Shown here: positions 1 through 12,357 of the stretch, piece by piece
How positions within the stretch are numbered: position 1 is the first letter of the stretch
How the letters are laid out: every line of letters begins with the position of its first letter
Assembly (NCBI GenBank): GCA_964017235.1
Contig: OZ024929.1
Coordinates: forward strand, 156,473,609-156,537,608
DNA length: 64,000 nucleotides
Reading direction: 5' to 3'
From: Sabellastarte sp. h YS-2021
Lineage: Eukaryota; Annelida; Polychaeta; Sabellida; Sabellidae
Translations under genes and position numbers: made by a program
Notes under the pieces: model-generated
What the model saw: the letters and a program-made list of their open reading frames with translations, nothing else
What the model was told of the DNA's origin: nothing
The model's database searches: none

Positions 1-590
1 ACATACACTTGACCTGGTTTTAACCAAATCCAACAATGACAATATTTCCAATGTCCAGACCACTGATCCCTTTTCTGACCACTTTTCAAATTAGTTTTAC
101 CCTAAATCTCTCAACCCCCATGTCCCTAACTAATGCTACTGCCACCTTTCGTAAATACCAAAAATTTGATAAAGAGAAATTGAAAGCAGATATCCTTGCT
201 TCTGAACTACTTAATAATCCATCCAAGGAAGCCGACACTCTCTATGAACAATATCACACTACCTTGTTCACCCTTATCGACAATGGTAATTGCGGCAAAA
301 GAGACCAAGCGTTTGAACATATTTGGCGCCGAAATAAATCTACCTTCAAAAGATCCCAATACATGCAGAAAGTCCACCACTACAATAAAATCTGCAGGCC
401 AAATCTGAATTCCTTAAAGCAAAATTTCAGGACAATCACCACAACCCACAAAAATTATGGCAAGTCCTGGGTGATGTGTTACACAGAATCCCAGCAAAGT
501 TCCTCCCATCGAATCCTATTGGTTTAAAATTTAGTATTCCCCCAGGCTTTGAAGTGACAACTTCCTCTCTGTACATTGACATGAGGATAC
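1..590 (+). pseudogene. 5' part of L2/CR1-like LINE copy A (broken)
   Basis: This is the remains of a non-LTR retrotransposon polyprotein. Bases 1-90 read as the end of an apurinic-like endonuclease domain (HTLDLVLT, then FSDHF). The linker to the reverse transcriptase follows (TLYEQYHTTLFTLID, HIWRRNKSTF), matching the same region of the nearly intact copy at 746-3841 by eye. Frames are broken and the copy starts outside the window. It stops near 590, where an antisense LINE begins, and appears to resume at about 4174. Clade assignment (L2/CR1 group) is by motif recognition only. Confidence 0.75.
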
Positions 591-599
591 AATACAAGG

Positions 600-3500
600 T
601 ATCAGGTATCAGGTATCCATGTGCTTAATCTCCGATGCTGACGGATTCTAAGGCACACCATCCAATCATAATGTAAGAATCATATGTCGAAAACCATAGC
701 AATGTCGTCACCAGGGGATCATCAGTGTTCGGTGGCGAGAGAAAGCTAAGGAGGGAAAGACTTCTGAAACAAGTAGGTTTTAAGTCGCCTTTTGAAACAT
801 GATAGCGTTGGAGCAGTTCGAATTTCCAGAGGCAAATCATTCCAGAGTTTTGGAGCATCATATGAAAATGACTTATTGAAATGAACCTTGGACTTGTGAA
901 CTGAGGAACTGTAAAAGGGTACATTGAGGAACATTTTTTCTGGATTACTGCGCCTTGTCTTAACAGCAGATGTATATAAAGACAAGTATGGGGCAAAGTA
1001 TTTTGGCTTTCCAGTAGTGAGGAACTTATACGTGAGTAACAGGGTTTTAAAAATGATACGTTGTTTAACAGGAAGCCAGTGAAGAGACTTTAGGATTGGA
1101 GAGACATGAGAAAATCTGGACACCCCAAAGACAAAGCGTGCCAAGCAATTTTGGATATTCTGAAGCCTTGTGATATTCTTAGAGGACAAACTGCGAAACA
1201 GAGAATTACAATAATCCAGACGACTACTGACCAATGCATTAACCACCATTATTGACACATCATAAGAGAGAAAGCGTCTGATGCGATGCAGATCTCAAAG
1301 GCTGGCAAATGAGGATTTAACAACAGAATTCACATGATTTGTGAAGCTGAATTTAGAGTCAAAAAGTACACCTAGATTCCGAACAACATCATTCGGAGAG
1401 AGGCAGTTTCCCAAGATGTTCACAGGGAGAGAATCTTTAAGCCATTTAAACTTATCCATAGAGCCAAAGACTATAAACTCCGTTTTTCCAGGATTTAATT
1501 TAAGCTTATTTTCAAACATCCACATGCGAATTTCATCCAAGCAGGCCTTTAGCTGGTGAAATGAGTTGGGACAACTTCCAGGAGATAGATGGATGAACAA
1601 CTGGGAGTCATCTACATAAAAGTGATATTTGACATCCTTAAATTTTGCAATTACATTACTAAGGGGGGAAGTGTAGAGGGAGAACAATAAGGGACCAAGA
1701 ACAGAGCCCTGAGGCACACCAAAATTTAATTTGAAACATTCTGAAACAACCGAGCCAATTTTGACACATTGAAAACGATCCAAAAGATATGATGTAAACC
1801 ACCTGAGGACATAACCAGTGAAGCCAAACCTTGTTGATAGACAGGCGAGGAGTGTGTCATGGTCAATCGTGTCAAAGGCGGCCGACAGGTCGAGGAGGAC
1901 TAGGGCCGTAGGCATACCCTTAGACAATGACAAGTGTATCTCATTCTGAATACACAACAGGGCGGTTTCAGTAGAGTGTCCAGCTTTATAGGCAGACTGA
2001 AATGTGTTACCGAGATTGTTAGAATCAATATGAGACCTTATTTGAGAAGCAACAACACGCTCCACTAACTTTGATAAGAAACTCAGCCCGGAAACCGGCC
2101 GATAATTCTTGAGGTCATCCTTTGGCAATGAAGTCTTCTTGATGAGAGGTGTGACTATGGCAATTTTGAAAGGTTCTGGAAAGACACCATCTTGAAGAGA
2201 TAAGTTTACCAGCTTAGTAGTCGAAGGGAGAAGAAAGTCTATACACCTTTTCACCAGGAAAGTTGGCCAAGGATCCAAAGAGCATGTTTTTGATGGGGAA
2301 TCCTTAATGAACTTATGGACTTCGAGTTCTGAGACCAACTGAAAAGAGCTGAAAGAGGGAGGCTTCCTTTCTTGAGGAACACACTTTGATGTACATTTTC
2401 TAAAAGTGTTTCTAATTTTATTAATTTTGTCTATGAAAAAGGAGCCAAAACGGTTTGCCAGTGATTTGTCATCAGTACAGGATGGAAGGATAGAGACCTG
2501 GGACCTGCCCAGTACCTTGCCCAAAACTCGCCACAACTTCTTACCATCCTTACTGTTTTCTTTGACTAATTCCTGATAGTAATTTTTCTTGTTCTTATTC
2601 AGAAGGTGGTTGCATCTATTTATCTGCCGTCTGAGACGAGCACGGTTTAATGGGGTTTTGTCTCTCCTCCATGTTCGTTCATATTGCCTTCTTAAACACT
2701 TGGCGGTTCTGAATTCATTTGTTATCCAGCCAGGTGCTGGTTTAGCGAGGCGCCTTGTTTTCAAGGGTGCATGAATGTCTAGGAGATCAGACAAACTAGA
2801 TACGTATTGTTCATAAAGTGTGTCAATGTCATCTGATGGATGGGCAACAAATGCAGAGGCAGCTAGATCTTCTCTAAGTCTTTCAACATTAATCTTGTGA
2901 TATTGACGAAAGGTTACTATTTTGTCATGATGTTTAGACACACACGGAAAATCAGCTGAGCAAGAGATAATTTTGTGATCGCTAATGAAGCATGAACCAT
3001 GCATCTCAGATATTCCGGAGAATTCAGTGGGAGCAAGAAGTAGGTCAAGAGTATGACCATGAAGGTGGGCAGGGAAATCAATATATTGAGTCAAAAAGCA
3101 GGCATCAATCACGGACTTGAATTCAGACACCGAGGGGGATGCAGAATCTACATGAATATTAAAGTCCCCACAAACAACAAAAGATGGAGATAAGGACGAC
3201 AGAAAACCAATATAAGACATGAAATCTTCAAAAAAGACTTGAACTGAGGAACTTGGAGGTCTATACAATACACCAATTATCAAACTATGTCCCTGGAATG
3301 ATAACGAAATGGTATGCTGTTCAAAAGATGAAAACTCAGGAGTGCAATCAATGTTCTTGTATTCAAACACTTTTTTAATAAAAAACCCAACACCACCACC
3401 ACTTTTATTTAATCTTGAAGTATGAACTAAGGAAAAACCATCAGGGGTTAACTCTTGCAGAAAAAGTGTTGTGTCATGTGCCTTGATGTGGGTCTCAGTC

Positions 3501-4173
3501 AGACCAAAGACATCGTATCTACCACTGTTGACTTCATCTGCTAATAACGGGCCCTTGTGGATGGAACGGCAATTAGCAAAACCAAAACTAAGCGGCCCTG
3601 GGTTAACTGCCACGTCACCTGACAACAAGATCAAACTGAGTTGGCTAAAAGAAACCATTTTACGGTAGGAAACCCTGTGGCTGCAAACAAAAACATGCAT
3701 AGGGAATCTTGGGTAAATGTGGGGACACACATGAGGAACCACTTGTCCGTACACATCAAAATGGACCTCAGCAATATTTGGTGTTCTATTTTTGTACATA
3801 AGTAACCCGAAAAACACACATAAAAATCTTAGAAACCACATTTTGCAAGATACTATACCATGATATGATATATACAGCCAGATAGAATTGACAAGTAACT
3901 CCCGCAAATTGTGCGAGTAACTCCCGTTAGTGGGCGATAATACCCGATTTTAGGTAACAGATAGGAACACAACTTTATTTTGATAAAAAAACAAGGGTGA
4001 AAGCAAGAGATGTTGTAAACCCATTGACTGGAAACTAAAACTGCATGAAAGTGTATCAAAATATGTTTAAAACGATGAGTTTGTATTTTTAAAAAGATCA
4101 TTTACAAACCATTTACAGCAATCATATACAACAAGGATAACAGTATATGACACCAAAAAGGTAAATAAATACA
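600..4173 (-). mobile_element. Nearly full-length L2/CR1-like LINE copy B, antisense, inserted in copy A
   Basis: A non-LTR retrotransposon on the minus strand. It has about 330 nt of 5' leader (4173-3842), a long open frame (3841-746), a short 3' UTR and a terminal tandem repeat of the 7-mer GGTATCA near 598-618 that forms the 3' tail. AATACAAG is found at both junctions (about 592-599 and 4166-4173) and is a candidate 8-bp target-site duplication. LINEs of this group end in short tandem repeats rather than poly(A), which fits. The exact 5' boundary is inferred from that repeat and is less certain than the 3' end. Confidence 0.8.
746..3841 (-). CDS. L2/CR1-like LINE polyprotein: endonuclease plus reverse transcriptase, one in-frame stop
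   Basis: This encodes the element's endonuclease/reverse transcriptase, which nicks target DNA and copies the element RNA. I start it at the ATG at 3841; the open frame reaches up to 3907 only with a non-ATG start. About 80 residues in, the endonuclease shows NCRSI, LTETH, GDFN and SDH, the usual catalytic signatures. The reverse transcriptase shows [44 protein letters not shown] and the active-site box FYVDD. After the RT comes the family C-terminus (RLDYCNSLFR, LHWLPVKQRI, KLWNDLPLEIR). One TGA at 1295-1297 interrupts the frame, and the same frame continues unbroken to the stop at 746. So about 1,030 codons carry a single nonsense codon, which marks this as a young copy. Confidence 0.9.
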
Positions 4174-6076
4174 AGTTACAATCATAATACATCAATTTCA
4201 AACTGTATCATAATGAAATGGTGAAAACGCAATATTGCCGATTTCGCCGATATCACCGCATGCTTCATCAGCTTTTGGCTGACAGATTTGTGGAGTTCTT
4301 TACAAAAAAAATTGAAAAAACACTCAATTTTCTCTTCTTCACTGAATTTCCAACACATCACCCAGACTCTCCTCCACCCATGTTTGCCTCTTTCTCTACT
4401 GTAACTGAAGATCAAGTTACCAACATCATTCTAGACTCTCCTACTAAATCATGTTCCCTTGACACTTGGCCCACTTTTCTTGTTCTTGAATATCTAGAAA
4501 TTCTCATCACCCCCATCACTTCAATAATCAATGCCTTTCCAGAACAAGGCAAGCGTCCTAATTTTTTTAAACAGGCCGATGTAACCCCAATCCTCAAAAA
4601 ATCATCCTTAGACAAAGAAATTTTCAAAAATTACAGGCCTGTCTCCAATATAAACTTTATTTCAAAGATACTTGAAAGGGTAGTAGCAGCCCAGCTACAA
4701 ACTCACCTTGATAAAGCTGGCCTGATGACTGCCTTCCAATCGGCTTATAGAAAACACCATTCTACTGAAAGTGCCCTCCTTAATATTTACAATGATATTC
4801 TTCTCAATATGGCCAAAGGGTCTGTTACAGCCCTCACCCTTCTAGATCTCTCCACCGCATTAGATACCATTGACCACACCATTCTCCTGGACAGACTTAA
4901 TGGTTACTATGGAATCAGTGAACTGGCACTTGGCTGGTTCAAATCATACCTGTCGGGAAGGACACACTCGGGTCAAGGTAGGCAGCACACTCTCAAATCC
5001 TGTTGCCCTCCAATATGGGGTCCCCCAGGGCTCCGTCCTTGGTCCAATTCTTTTTTCGCTCTACACCAACCCAATCAGCTCCATCTTTCAATCTCACAGT
5101 GGCATTAATTACCATTTCTACGCCGATGACACACAATTATACATTTCACTTTCTCCAGCAAATTTTTCTCACTGTATACAAAAACTAAAGAATTGCCTAA
5201 ACGACATCCAAAATTTCATGTTCACAAATAAATTAAAACTCAACCCTGATAAAGCTGAGTTCATTTTGATAGGTTCGAAAAACAACCGTAAACAACTCCT
5301 TCCTCACTTTCCAATCAATATTTTTGGTAATCAGGTCTCACCAGCACAAAGTGTCAAGAACCTCGGAGTGGTGTTTGATTCCAATTTCACCTTTTCTGAC
5401 CATGTGTCACAAGTCATAAAGTCCACTAGAGTTCATGCAAGACACCTCTACAGAATTCGTCCCCTTCTAGACCTTAAAACATCAGTTCTTCTAGCCAATG
5501 CAAGAGATTGCAACTAGTGCAAAATTCATTCTGCAGGGTTGTCACCCATTCCTCAAAATTTTCTCACATCACCCCTCAACTCAAAAAACTCCATTAGCTT
5601 CCAGTCAGGAACAGGGTACAATTTAAAATAGGGCTTATTACATACAAAATCCTCAACCAAGGTCAACCTGTTTACCTAAGAGAATTAATTCACCCCTACA
5701 CTTCCTTCAGAAATACTAGGCGTAGTACCCCTAAACTCAAGTTCCTTCATACCCCCACTTTTGACCATAGAATTCATAAATCAATTAAACACTTCTCTAA
5801 TTCTATTATTCACTATGCCCCAGTTCTTTGGAACTCTTTCCCCTTCCAAATAAAAACCAGTCCCTCTGTCGTATTCTTCAGGAAACACCTCAAAACCCAC
5901 CTTTTCAATTCTAGTTTCCCAACTTAGTCTCCTTCCCTCTCGGTCTCACCCACAACTCTAGAACACTGACCTTGAACGCCCCTCAGCTCTCCTTATTAGA
6001 GTTTTGTTAGCTAGCGCACTGAGTTTCCCTTAGTGGGGAAGATAGGCGCTTGCAAAGCGGTAGATTAGATTAGATA
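4174..6076 (+). pseudogene. 3' part of L2/CR1-like LINE copy A
   Basis: This continues the plus-strand LINE seen at 1-590. The RT region starts near 4260 (LLADRFVEFFTKKIEKT), followed by [32 protein letters not shown], a frame change near 4960-4990, then [18 protein letters not shown] and YADDTQLY. Past 5510 the C-terminal region is readable only with further frame changes (YAPVLWNSFPFQI, stop near 5926). The 3' UTR ends in a GATTA-type tandem repeat at about 6061-6076. The copy is clearly dead. A second 3' end of the same family lies at 51845-52275. Confidence 0.85.
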
Positions 6077-6181
6077 TTAAAAAAAGAAAGTTGCCAGTTG
6101 CACATGATCATTTTATAAATGGTTTATGGCTTATTGTCTTAAATACTTCATACACCCTTGGAAAGTTCAAATGTGGCTAAG

Positions 6182-6338
6182 ACACATAACTAATGATTGA
6201 GGGACCATGGTGATGCAGTAGTAACACACTTGCCTAACATCTCTGAGGTCTGGAGTTCAAACCCCAGATCTATGTGGGGAAGTTGGTAGTTCCTTACTGA
6301 TGGAACGTTAATACCCAAATATACACATAACTAATGAT
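6182..6338 (+). mobile_element. Short tRNA-derived SINE with 16-bp target duplication
   Basis: A 125-bp insert (6198-6322) is flanked by the exact direct repeat ACACATAACTAATGAT at 6182-6197 and 6323-6338. The head resembles tRNA: a box-A-like stretch in GCAGTAGTAACACACTTGC and a box-B-like GAGTTCAAACCCC. The tail GGAACGTTAATACCCAAAT is a degenerate version of the ACGTTAAACCCCAAAT tail of the two longer SINEs in this window. It is therefore a short or internally deleted member of that family. Confidence 0.85.
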
Positions 6339-6826
6339 ATCATTGGTCATTTCTTGGTCAATGATTGCCTGAATTAATCTCTGTAACCTACCTTTGAATC
6401 ATTTGCTGTTTGTACTCAATGATAACATGAATCAGTGCTGCAATCTGATTGGTTCACACTACAGTGCAAGTGCTATTCTTCTTGTTACTGGCTTCTTGTA
6501 TAAATACAAAAAATAGAAATACAAAAATATGAAAATACTAGAAGATGTGTTAATATTGGCCAACATTGGCCCAATTATCAGAATCCTATCTATACATGGT
6601 GCAACCATTTAATTAATATTGACCAGGGCTCCTATTACAGGAATCTCATTACTCTAACAAGCTTTGGGTATCTCCTAAGAGGGGAATTTATTGTACTTCT
6701 GAAACTATGCTGTTTATTTAACTGTCCAAATATAGCAAACAAGTTTTCATCCTTTTGCTATGACAAAATATGGAAAAACTTTGCAACATATTCCCTACTT
6801 TTGGCTAATAAACTGAAGCATCTATA
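6339..6826. other. Unassigned spacer
   Basis: AT-rich sequence with no convincing coding or repeat structure. Confidence 0.5.
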
Positions 6827-6990
6827 TTGGCGCCTCCTGCTTTCAATGCAGTTAGTCATGTGAAAAAAGATGAAATTTGTAAAGTGATTAATGATTTCCC
6901 AACTAAATCATGTCTCTTAGACCCTAGATTTGCATTTTTCCTGAAAAACCGCACTGACAATCTACCAACATTCATAACTAAGCCAAAAAA
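6827..6990 (+). pseudogene. L2-like RT fragment
   Basis: The reading FPTKSCLLDPRFAFFLKNR matches by eye the SPTKSC-LDPWPTFLV block just before the palm of the other L2-like copies in this window. Only about 50 residues are recognisable, and both ends fade out. From 6991 to 7363 I see nothing assignable. Confidence 0.6.
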
Positions 6991-7363
6991 TTTCGTCCCT
7001 CAGAGAAGGCTATGTAATATCATAAAGAATAACAACAATGTTTGTATGGTTACTACAAATGGAAGTAAAGAACATGGTTGTAATACACGAGGCTTTTCTA
7101 CTGTTACTTTTACTTCAGTGTTTTCACTACTAAGGCACAACATTTTTAACATTGCCGATTGAGGATGAAGTGTATAAATCAAAGACTAGACACTAAACAG
7201 TTTACAAATGGAAAAAAATCTGCTGCTGTGTGTTGTTTACATCCTCTTATTCACCTTCAATTGCACAGGAACTAACTTACTACTGTTAGTGCTGTTTTGA
7301 AGGATTTGAGTGTGATTAATAATATGCTTACAAAGTGTACTGTGCACTTTTATTGTTTTCAAA

Positions 7364-10131
7364 ATGGCACTGGAAGTGTGTAATTCACCTACATCCCCAG
7401 AATTTACTTTAACAGATAAATCATCTTTGGCCACTAAATGGGCTGATTGGTTTGAAGGATTAGAAACCATGGTGTCTGCTATGAAATTTACGGATGATAA
7501 CCACAAATATTCATTACTTTTACATTTAATGAGGAACAACTCCAGAAAACTCCTAAAAGCTGAAAATACAGGCACTGAAAATGAAAACAAGCCAGTAATT
7601 AAAGCTATTACATATTTTGCCCAGAAAACATAACAACAAGAAAACATAATAATAAGAAATAACATTTACCACATGAATCAGCTGCATAATATGAAACAGT
7701 GATCTGAGGATAGTATATTTTTACATGAGAATGAAGGACACAATGTGTGGGCTGTAGACAGACTCACTTACCAAAGGACAATTGATTGAGCTCATCATAT
7801 GCAATATCACAGCTATAGTTAAAAATAATTATTAACATAGAAGACTTCATACCAAAATACTCATAGATAACCTATCATTGAAAAACTTCCTATTACAAGG
7901 AAGAGCATTTGGGATGACTGATGCTCAGTTATAGAATATAGAAAATTCAGAGAGTGTCTTGTGTTAGCTCACACATAACAGGACCAAAAGTTCAACATAA
8001 ACAGTAAAACACATCCCAAATCATCACAAAATTTCATCAAAGCAGGCAGACCTACCTGAGTCAAAGGGAAATGCTATAGATGTAATGGGAAACTACTGTT
8101 GGGAAAACCATAGAAATGCTTATAAAGTCTAACTGTACCAAGAAGAATACATGCACAGAAAATTTTGAACTGAAAGGAAAAGCTAACAGCCTTTTCAGCT
8201 GTGATAAACAGTTAAACCAAACATAGTGAAATTTGTTGATAGTACTGGTTCAATGATTATGAAGATCGAGGATGACACATCATAAGGTGCGGTGACTGAA
8301 ATGGCCAAGAAGAAAAAGTTTAGTCACAGATTTGAAAGCATTGGCAAGATGAATGAAGTATAAGTAAAATTGTACATCAATACAGATGTCACTCCAATTG
8401 CACAAAATGATCAACATATTCCATTTCATTTGCATGAAGCACTAGCCAAAGAATTAGATAGCTTCTTTGAATGGGATATTATTGATCCAGCAGAAAGTGC
8501 TACCCCTAGGAATAGTCCACTGGTTGTTGTGCACAAACAGAAGGGCACACATGTTTGTGTTGATAGCCTTGTGTCAAATGTGACAATAGAATGAGAAAGG
8601 CACAATATGCCTCAATGTGGATGAACTTATATATAATTATCAGTGAGATCAATGCTGCTCAGGTCTTTTCCAAGATAGATCTAAATAAGTGATGTCATCA
8701 ACTGGAATTATACCTTCAGTCTAGGCACATCACTACTTTCCATACCCATAGAGTGCTTTTTCACTGCAAAGGCCCAGGCTTTGGATTACATTGAGGCCAG
8801 AAAGATTTTATCAGGAGATACAGACATGCTCTGAAGACATAATTAATTGCAAAAAAACATCGCAGATGACACCATTGTTAGCTCAGAAGATACCAAGCTA
8901 CAAAGTGAAGTGGTGTGTAAAATTGTTCAATAAATTGGGAAAAATAAATATCAAACAACTCTGATGAATTTTTTAAGGATGACATAGTGTTTTTAGACAC
9001 AGTTTCTCTAAAGATGGTATCTCTGCAAACAACACAAAGGTTGAATCCATGCTACAGCTTTTAGGAATTCTTAGCAGTTTTCAGGAATAACACAAAACTT
9101 GTCGAAATTCATGTGAACTTATTTTGACATTGTACAATTATTATATGTGTTGATGCACAAAAAACAACGTTGGGCATGGCACAGAGGCAGGCATTTCAAA
9201 AAGTGATTAAAACTGCAAAATCAGACTCTAAAGTAGGAGTCAACATTGAGCTCATTGTTGTTGTAAGTCCCATAGGAATAGGTGTCATTCAAAAGGGTAA
9301 GCAAATTGGTAAACTAAAATCATTGCATACACAAACTGTGCATTAACATGAATTGAGTATAGAAATAGTGAAACAGAAAGAAAAGCTTTGAGCTTTGGTG
9401 TGCTGGGCTTGTGAACATTTCCATCTTTATCTGTATGGTTCCCTGTTACTTCACTTTTATCACAGATAATAAGCCTTTGGAATGGATAATAAATAATCAT
9501 ATTTCGAAACCTACAGCCAGGTTGGAGAGAATGTGTTTACTACTGCAGTCATATTGTATGTGTGTTGTATACAAGCCTGGGAAGACAAACCCTTCTGACT
9601 ACCTTTCAAGAGACCCACTTTTGTTACAGAAATCTGCTGGAAAGTGCTGTAAAAATTGCCCATAGTTCACATCAGAGTATTGCCAAAACCAAGAAATCTT
9701 TGACAAACCTTTAATTGTGGTTTCACGGGAAGTTTACAATTGCCTGCTACGTCCATGGGCCACAGCAAAAACAACAATGGAACCACCCTATAAATACCTG
9801 TGCTATCAAGTGGCCCCTGGCAAGAACTTTCTATTGAATTTTACAGGCCAATCAAAACTGGTGAATGTCATTAATCATGATATATGACTATGGCAGACAC
9901 CCATGGTGATTTATATACTCCACCTCTGTGCAAGCTGTGTTTCCAAAGCATGAAGCCATCTTTGCAAGACATAGTATCACAGAAGTCATACTTACTGATA
10001 ATGGTCCACCATTCCAGAATGAAACCTTTGCCAAATTAAACCTGTCTTACATCCCATCGTATGTGCACCTACATCCTGGTTATGGCAAAAAATGGGATAA
10101 TTTGCAAGGGACACCCAAGCTACACATGTGA
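7364..10131 (+). pseudogene. Decayed Ty3/gypsy-type LTR retrotransposon, gag-pol remains
   Basis: Remnants are in the canonical order of a Ty3/gypsy element. A capsid-like block lies at 7364-7633 (WADWFEGLETMVSAM). A weak zinc-knuckle-like KCYRCNG lies near 8070. The N-terminal RT segment is at 8370-8594 (PFHLHEALAKELDSFFEWDI, then SPLVVVHK). The RT palm lies around 8650-8940 with several frameshifts (FSKIDLN, then TTFHTH, then IADDTIV). The RNase H end is at about 9450-9630 (ITDNKPLEWI, VVYKPGKTNPSDYLSRDP). An integrase core piece is at 9928-10130 (ILTDNGPPFQNETFA). No paired LTRs are evident. Many stops and frameshifts show that it is long dead. Confidence 0.85.
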
Positions 10132-10547
10132 TTCAGTTGTTGAAACTGATTTCAGTCTGTTGTTATGTGATCATATTGCTGGGTTAAATCTGTACATATC
10201 AATTGTCTGAGGGTTTTTGGTAATTGGTGTGAATGTTGGTATTTACTGTTTTACATACTTGATCCTGATGGCCTGAATTATGGATGTGTGTGAATTAGCA
10301 ATATGTGTGTCAACCTTGTGGTTGTCGGACAATGTACTGATCAGTGATTTTATGCAAATGTGAATTTTAGAAAGGTCCCAAGACGGTGTTCACTTGAGCT
10401 GTGTTAGTGAATGACTATGTGAATATTTTAAATGCAGGCCATAGTTCTGTCAGGGATTTGTGTATAAAAGCTGGTGAATTTTGACATTCTTGGTCATTCT
10501 GATATATGTGCGATAATTAGGCATCGAATCTCTCCCTTATAGAAGCA
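10132..10547. other. Unassigned sequence downstream of the gypsy remnant
   Basis: Non-coding sequence containing a TATAAAA-like stretch (around 10463) that could belong to a 3' LTR. No matching 5' copy is visible upstream of 7364, so I do not call an LTR. Confidence 0.35.
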
Positions 10548-12232
10548 TTAATAAGTTTATGGGTCTAATTTTGGTGAATTTTTTACTTTGAATCTCAATA
10601 TTTATTTACTTATTTATTTGGGGTTTTACGTCGCTTTCAACACTGTACAGGTTATATCACGATGGGTAGTTGGAAGGGCAGAGGAAACCAGTACATATAG
10701 TTCGCTAGGGTTCTGCTACTGTATACTGCCGACCAACGGCAAGCAACTACCAGCTTTCCCACTTACAGCCATGACGGGGATCGAACCCCCGGCCGCAGAG
10801 GTGGGAGGCGAGAGTGTTACCACTCTGCCACCATGGCCCCTTGAATCTCAATAACACAATGTATGTATTTTGTAAATATTACCTCAAATAATAGGTGTGC
10901 CATCTCATTATTACTGTGCCAAATAATAATCCCCTGATATTAATGCAAATATTGAAAATATTACTTTTTGTGTCTCTAATTGATAAAACCCTTGAATTAG
11001 TTTATGGGTCTATTTTGAAAAAGGTCACGATTGAAACCCCAGCTATTTCAAGTTCCCCATATATAGACTGAAACCAAAGGACAGTGACCAAATTGTGAGT
11101 CTATTTAGTCTTAGTTGTGTAGTGGTGTGTCTTTAAGTTTTTCAATAATAAAAACTTTAGTGTGTTTGATGTATAACTACAAATGTAAACACACATTTAT
11201 GTTTGGGGCGTTTTATTACAGTATTTTTCTGTTCTTCACTACCAATTAAATTTAACAGCCCAGGGAAACAGCATTGGACACCATTACATATAGAACTTAC
11301 AAGTTATACAAAGGTGCAAGACAAATAACACTTAAGAGAGATAAAATGTATACAAAGTATCAAAACAAGGCAATTCAATAACAAGACCAAATCATTAATT
11401 AGTAAGCTAAAAGATATAAAGCTGTAAAATTTATTAATTGAAGTATTACTGTCAATCAAAATAACAGAATTAGGTAAAATTACATATAACAAGAGCACTT
11501 GGGGAGCTCATATCTCTGCCAAGGCATGTAATAATAGTCCAGGTTATTTTTTTTGTAATCAGATATTGATCCAGATCACTCTAAAAATTTAACCAGAAGC
11601 AGACAGTCTTATAAATAATACCACCTAGACAGAGGTAATACTCAGTTGCAGCAATCCATATATCATGATCATAAGAGAAATATGTTCCAAATATTACTGT
11701 AGAAAACATTCTGACAGAGTGAAGGTCAAATGTCAGACTAAGGTCACATTATAACCCCTAAGTAATATCCATTCCAAGTATCAACATCCTACACCTAATG
11801 GATGCTGAGATACAAGCCAGACAAGATATTTACCCCTGCCCACCTGCCCTCCCACCCATCCACCTGTCTGCACAGATGGATCCCATGGGTAAAAATACCT
11901 ACATTTAGAAAATTTGAAATTATAATTTGGCCATTCCTGAGTGACCACAGGAAACAGTACATATTATATGATCTATGAAGTAATCAGTCAAGTGGGACTT
12001 TTTGTTTCAAAATAGACCCATAGACTGGTCACAGGGTTTTCAGCAATGAGAAACAAAGAAGACAATGTGTTCAATATTTCTATAAATATTTTGGAAACTG
12101 ATATCTGATACATTGATAAAGGAATTACAACTGAGTTATCAACACAAAGAAAAATAAATGAAATACTGGATATGTTATTCATGTTTTACATAAAAAGTCA
12201 CCAAAATTAGATCTATGAACTGATTATTAATT
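10548..12232. repeat. Foldback (long inverted repeat) element
   Basis: Two inverted arms can be matched by eye. The outer left arm (10548-10586, containing TCTAATTTTGGTGA) pairs with the reverse complement of 12189-12232. An inner left stretch (about 10950-11030, containing ATGGGTCTATTTTGAAA) pairs with the reverse complement of about 12003-12080. A SINE is inserted in the left arm. The roughly 950 bp between the arms has no recognisable gene. Ends and target duplication are not resolved. Confidence 0.6.
10588..10853 (-). mobile_element. tRNA-derived SINE, full length, 13-bp target duplication
   Basis: A 240-bp insert (10601-10840), minus orientation, is flanked by the exact repeat TTGAATCTCAATA at 10588-10600 and 10841-10853. 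Read on the minus strand, the head is GGGGCCATGGTGGCAGAGTG (box A) with GGGGGTTCGATCCCCG-like box B. A conserved body follows (GCCGTTGGTCGGCAG), and the tail ends GCGACGTAAAACCCCAAATA with AAATA repeats. It is the same family as the copy at 31761-31996, in opposite orientation. Confidence 0.92.
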
Positions 12233-12357
12233 CCATCAAACAACACTTCATTTTCTGGCAGTTGTGCTGCAGATTCCCTCCTAGACCTGAACTCCAGAGC
12301 CATATCACCGAGTGAAATCCTTCTGATAAGCTGGATTGCAGCATCTTAAGCATCTAA

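Noticed and set aside
7100-7363. 5' LTR of the gypsy remnant
   Set aside because: No matching 3' copy between 10130 and 11250 could be found by eye.
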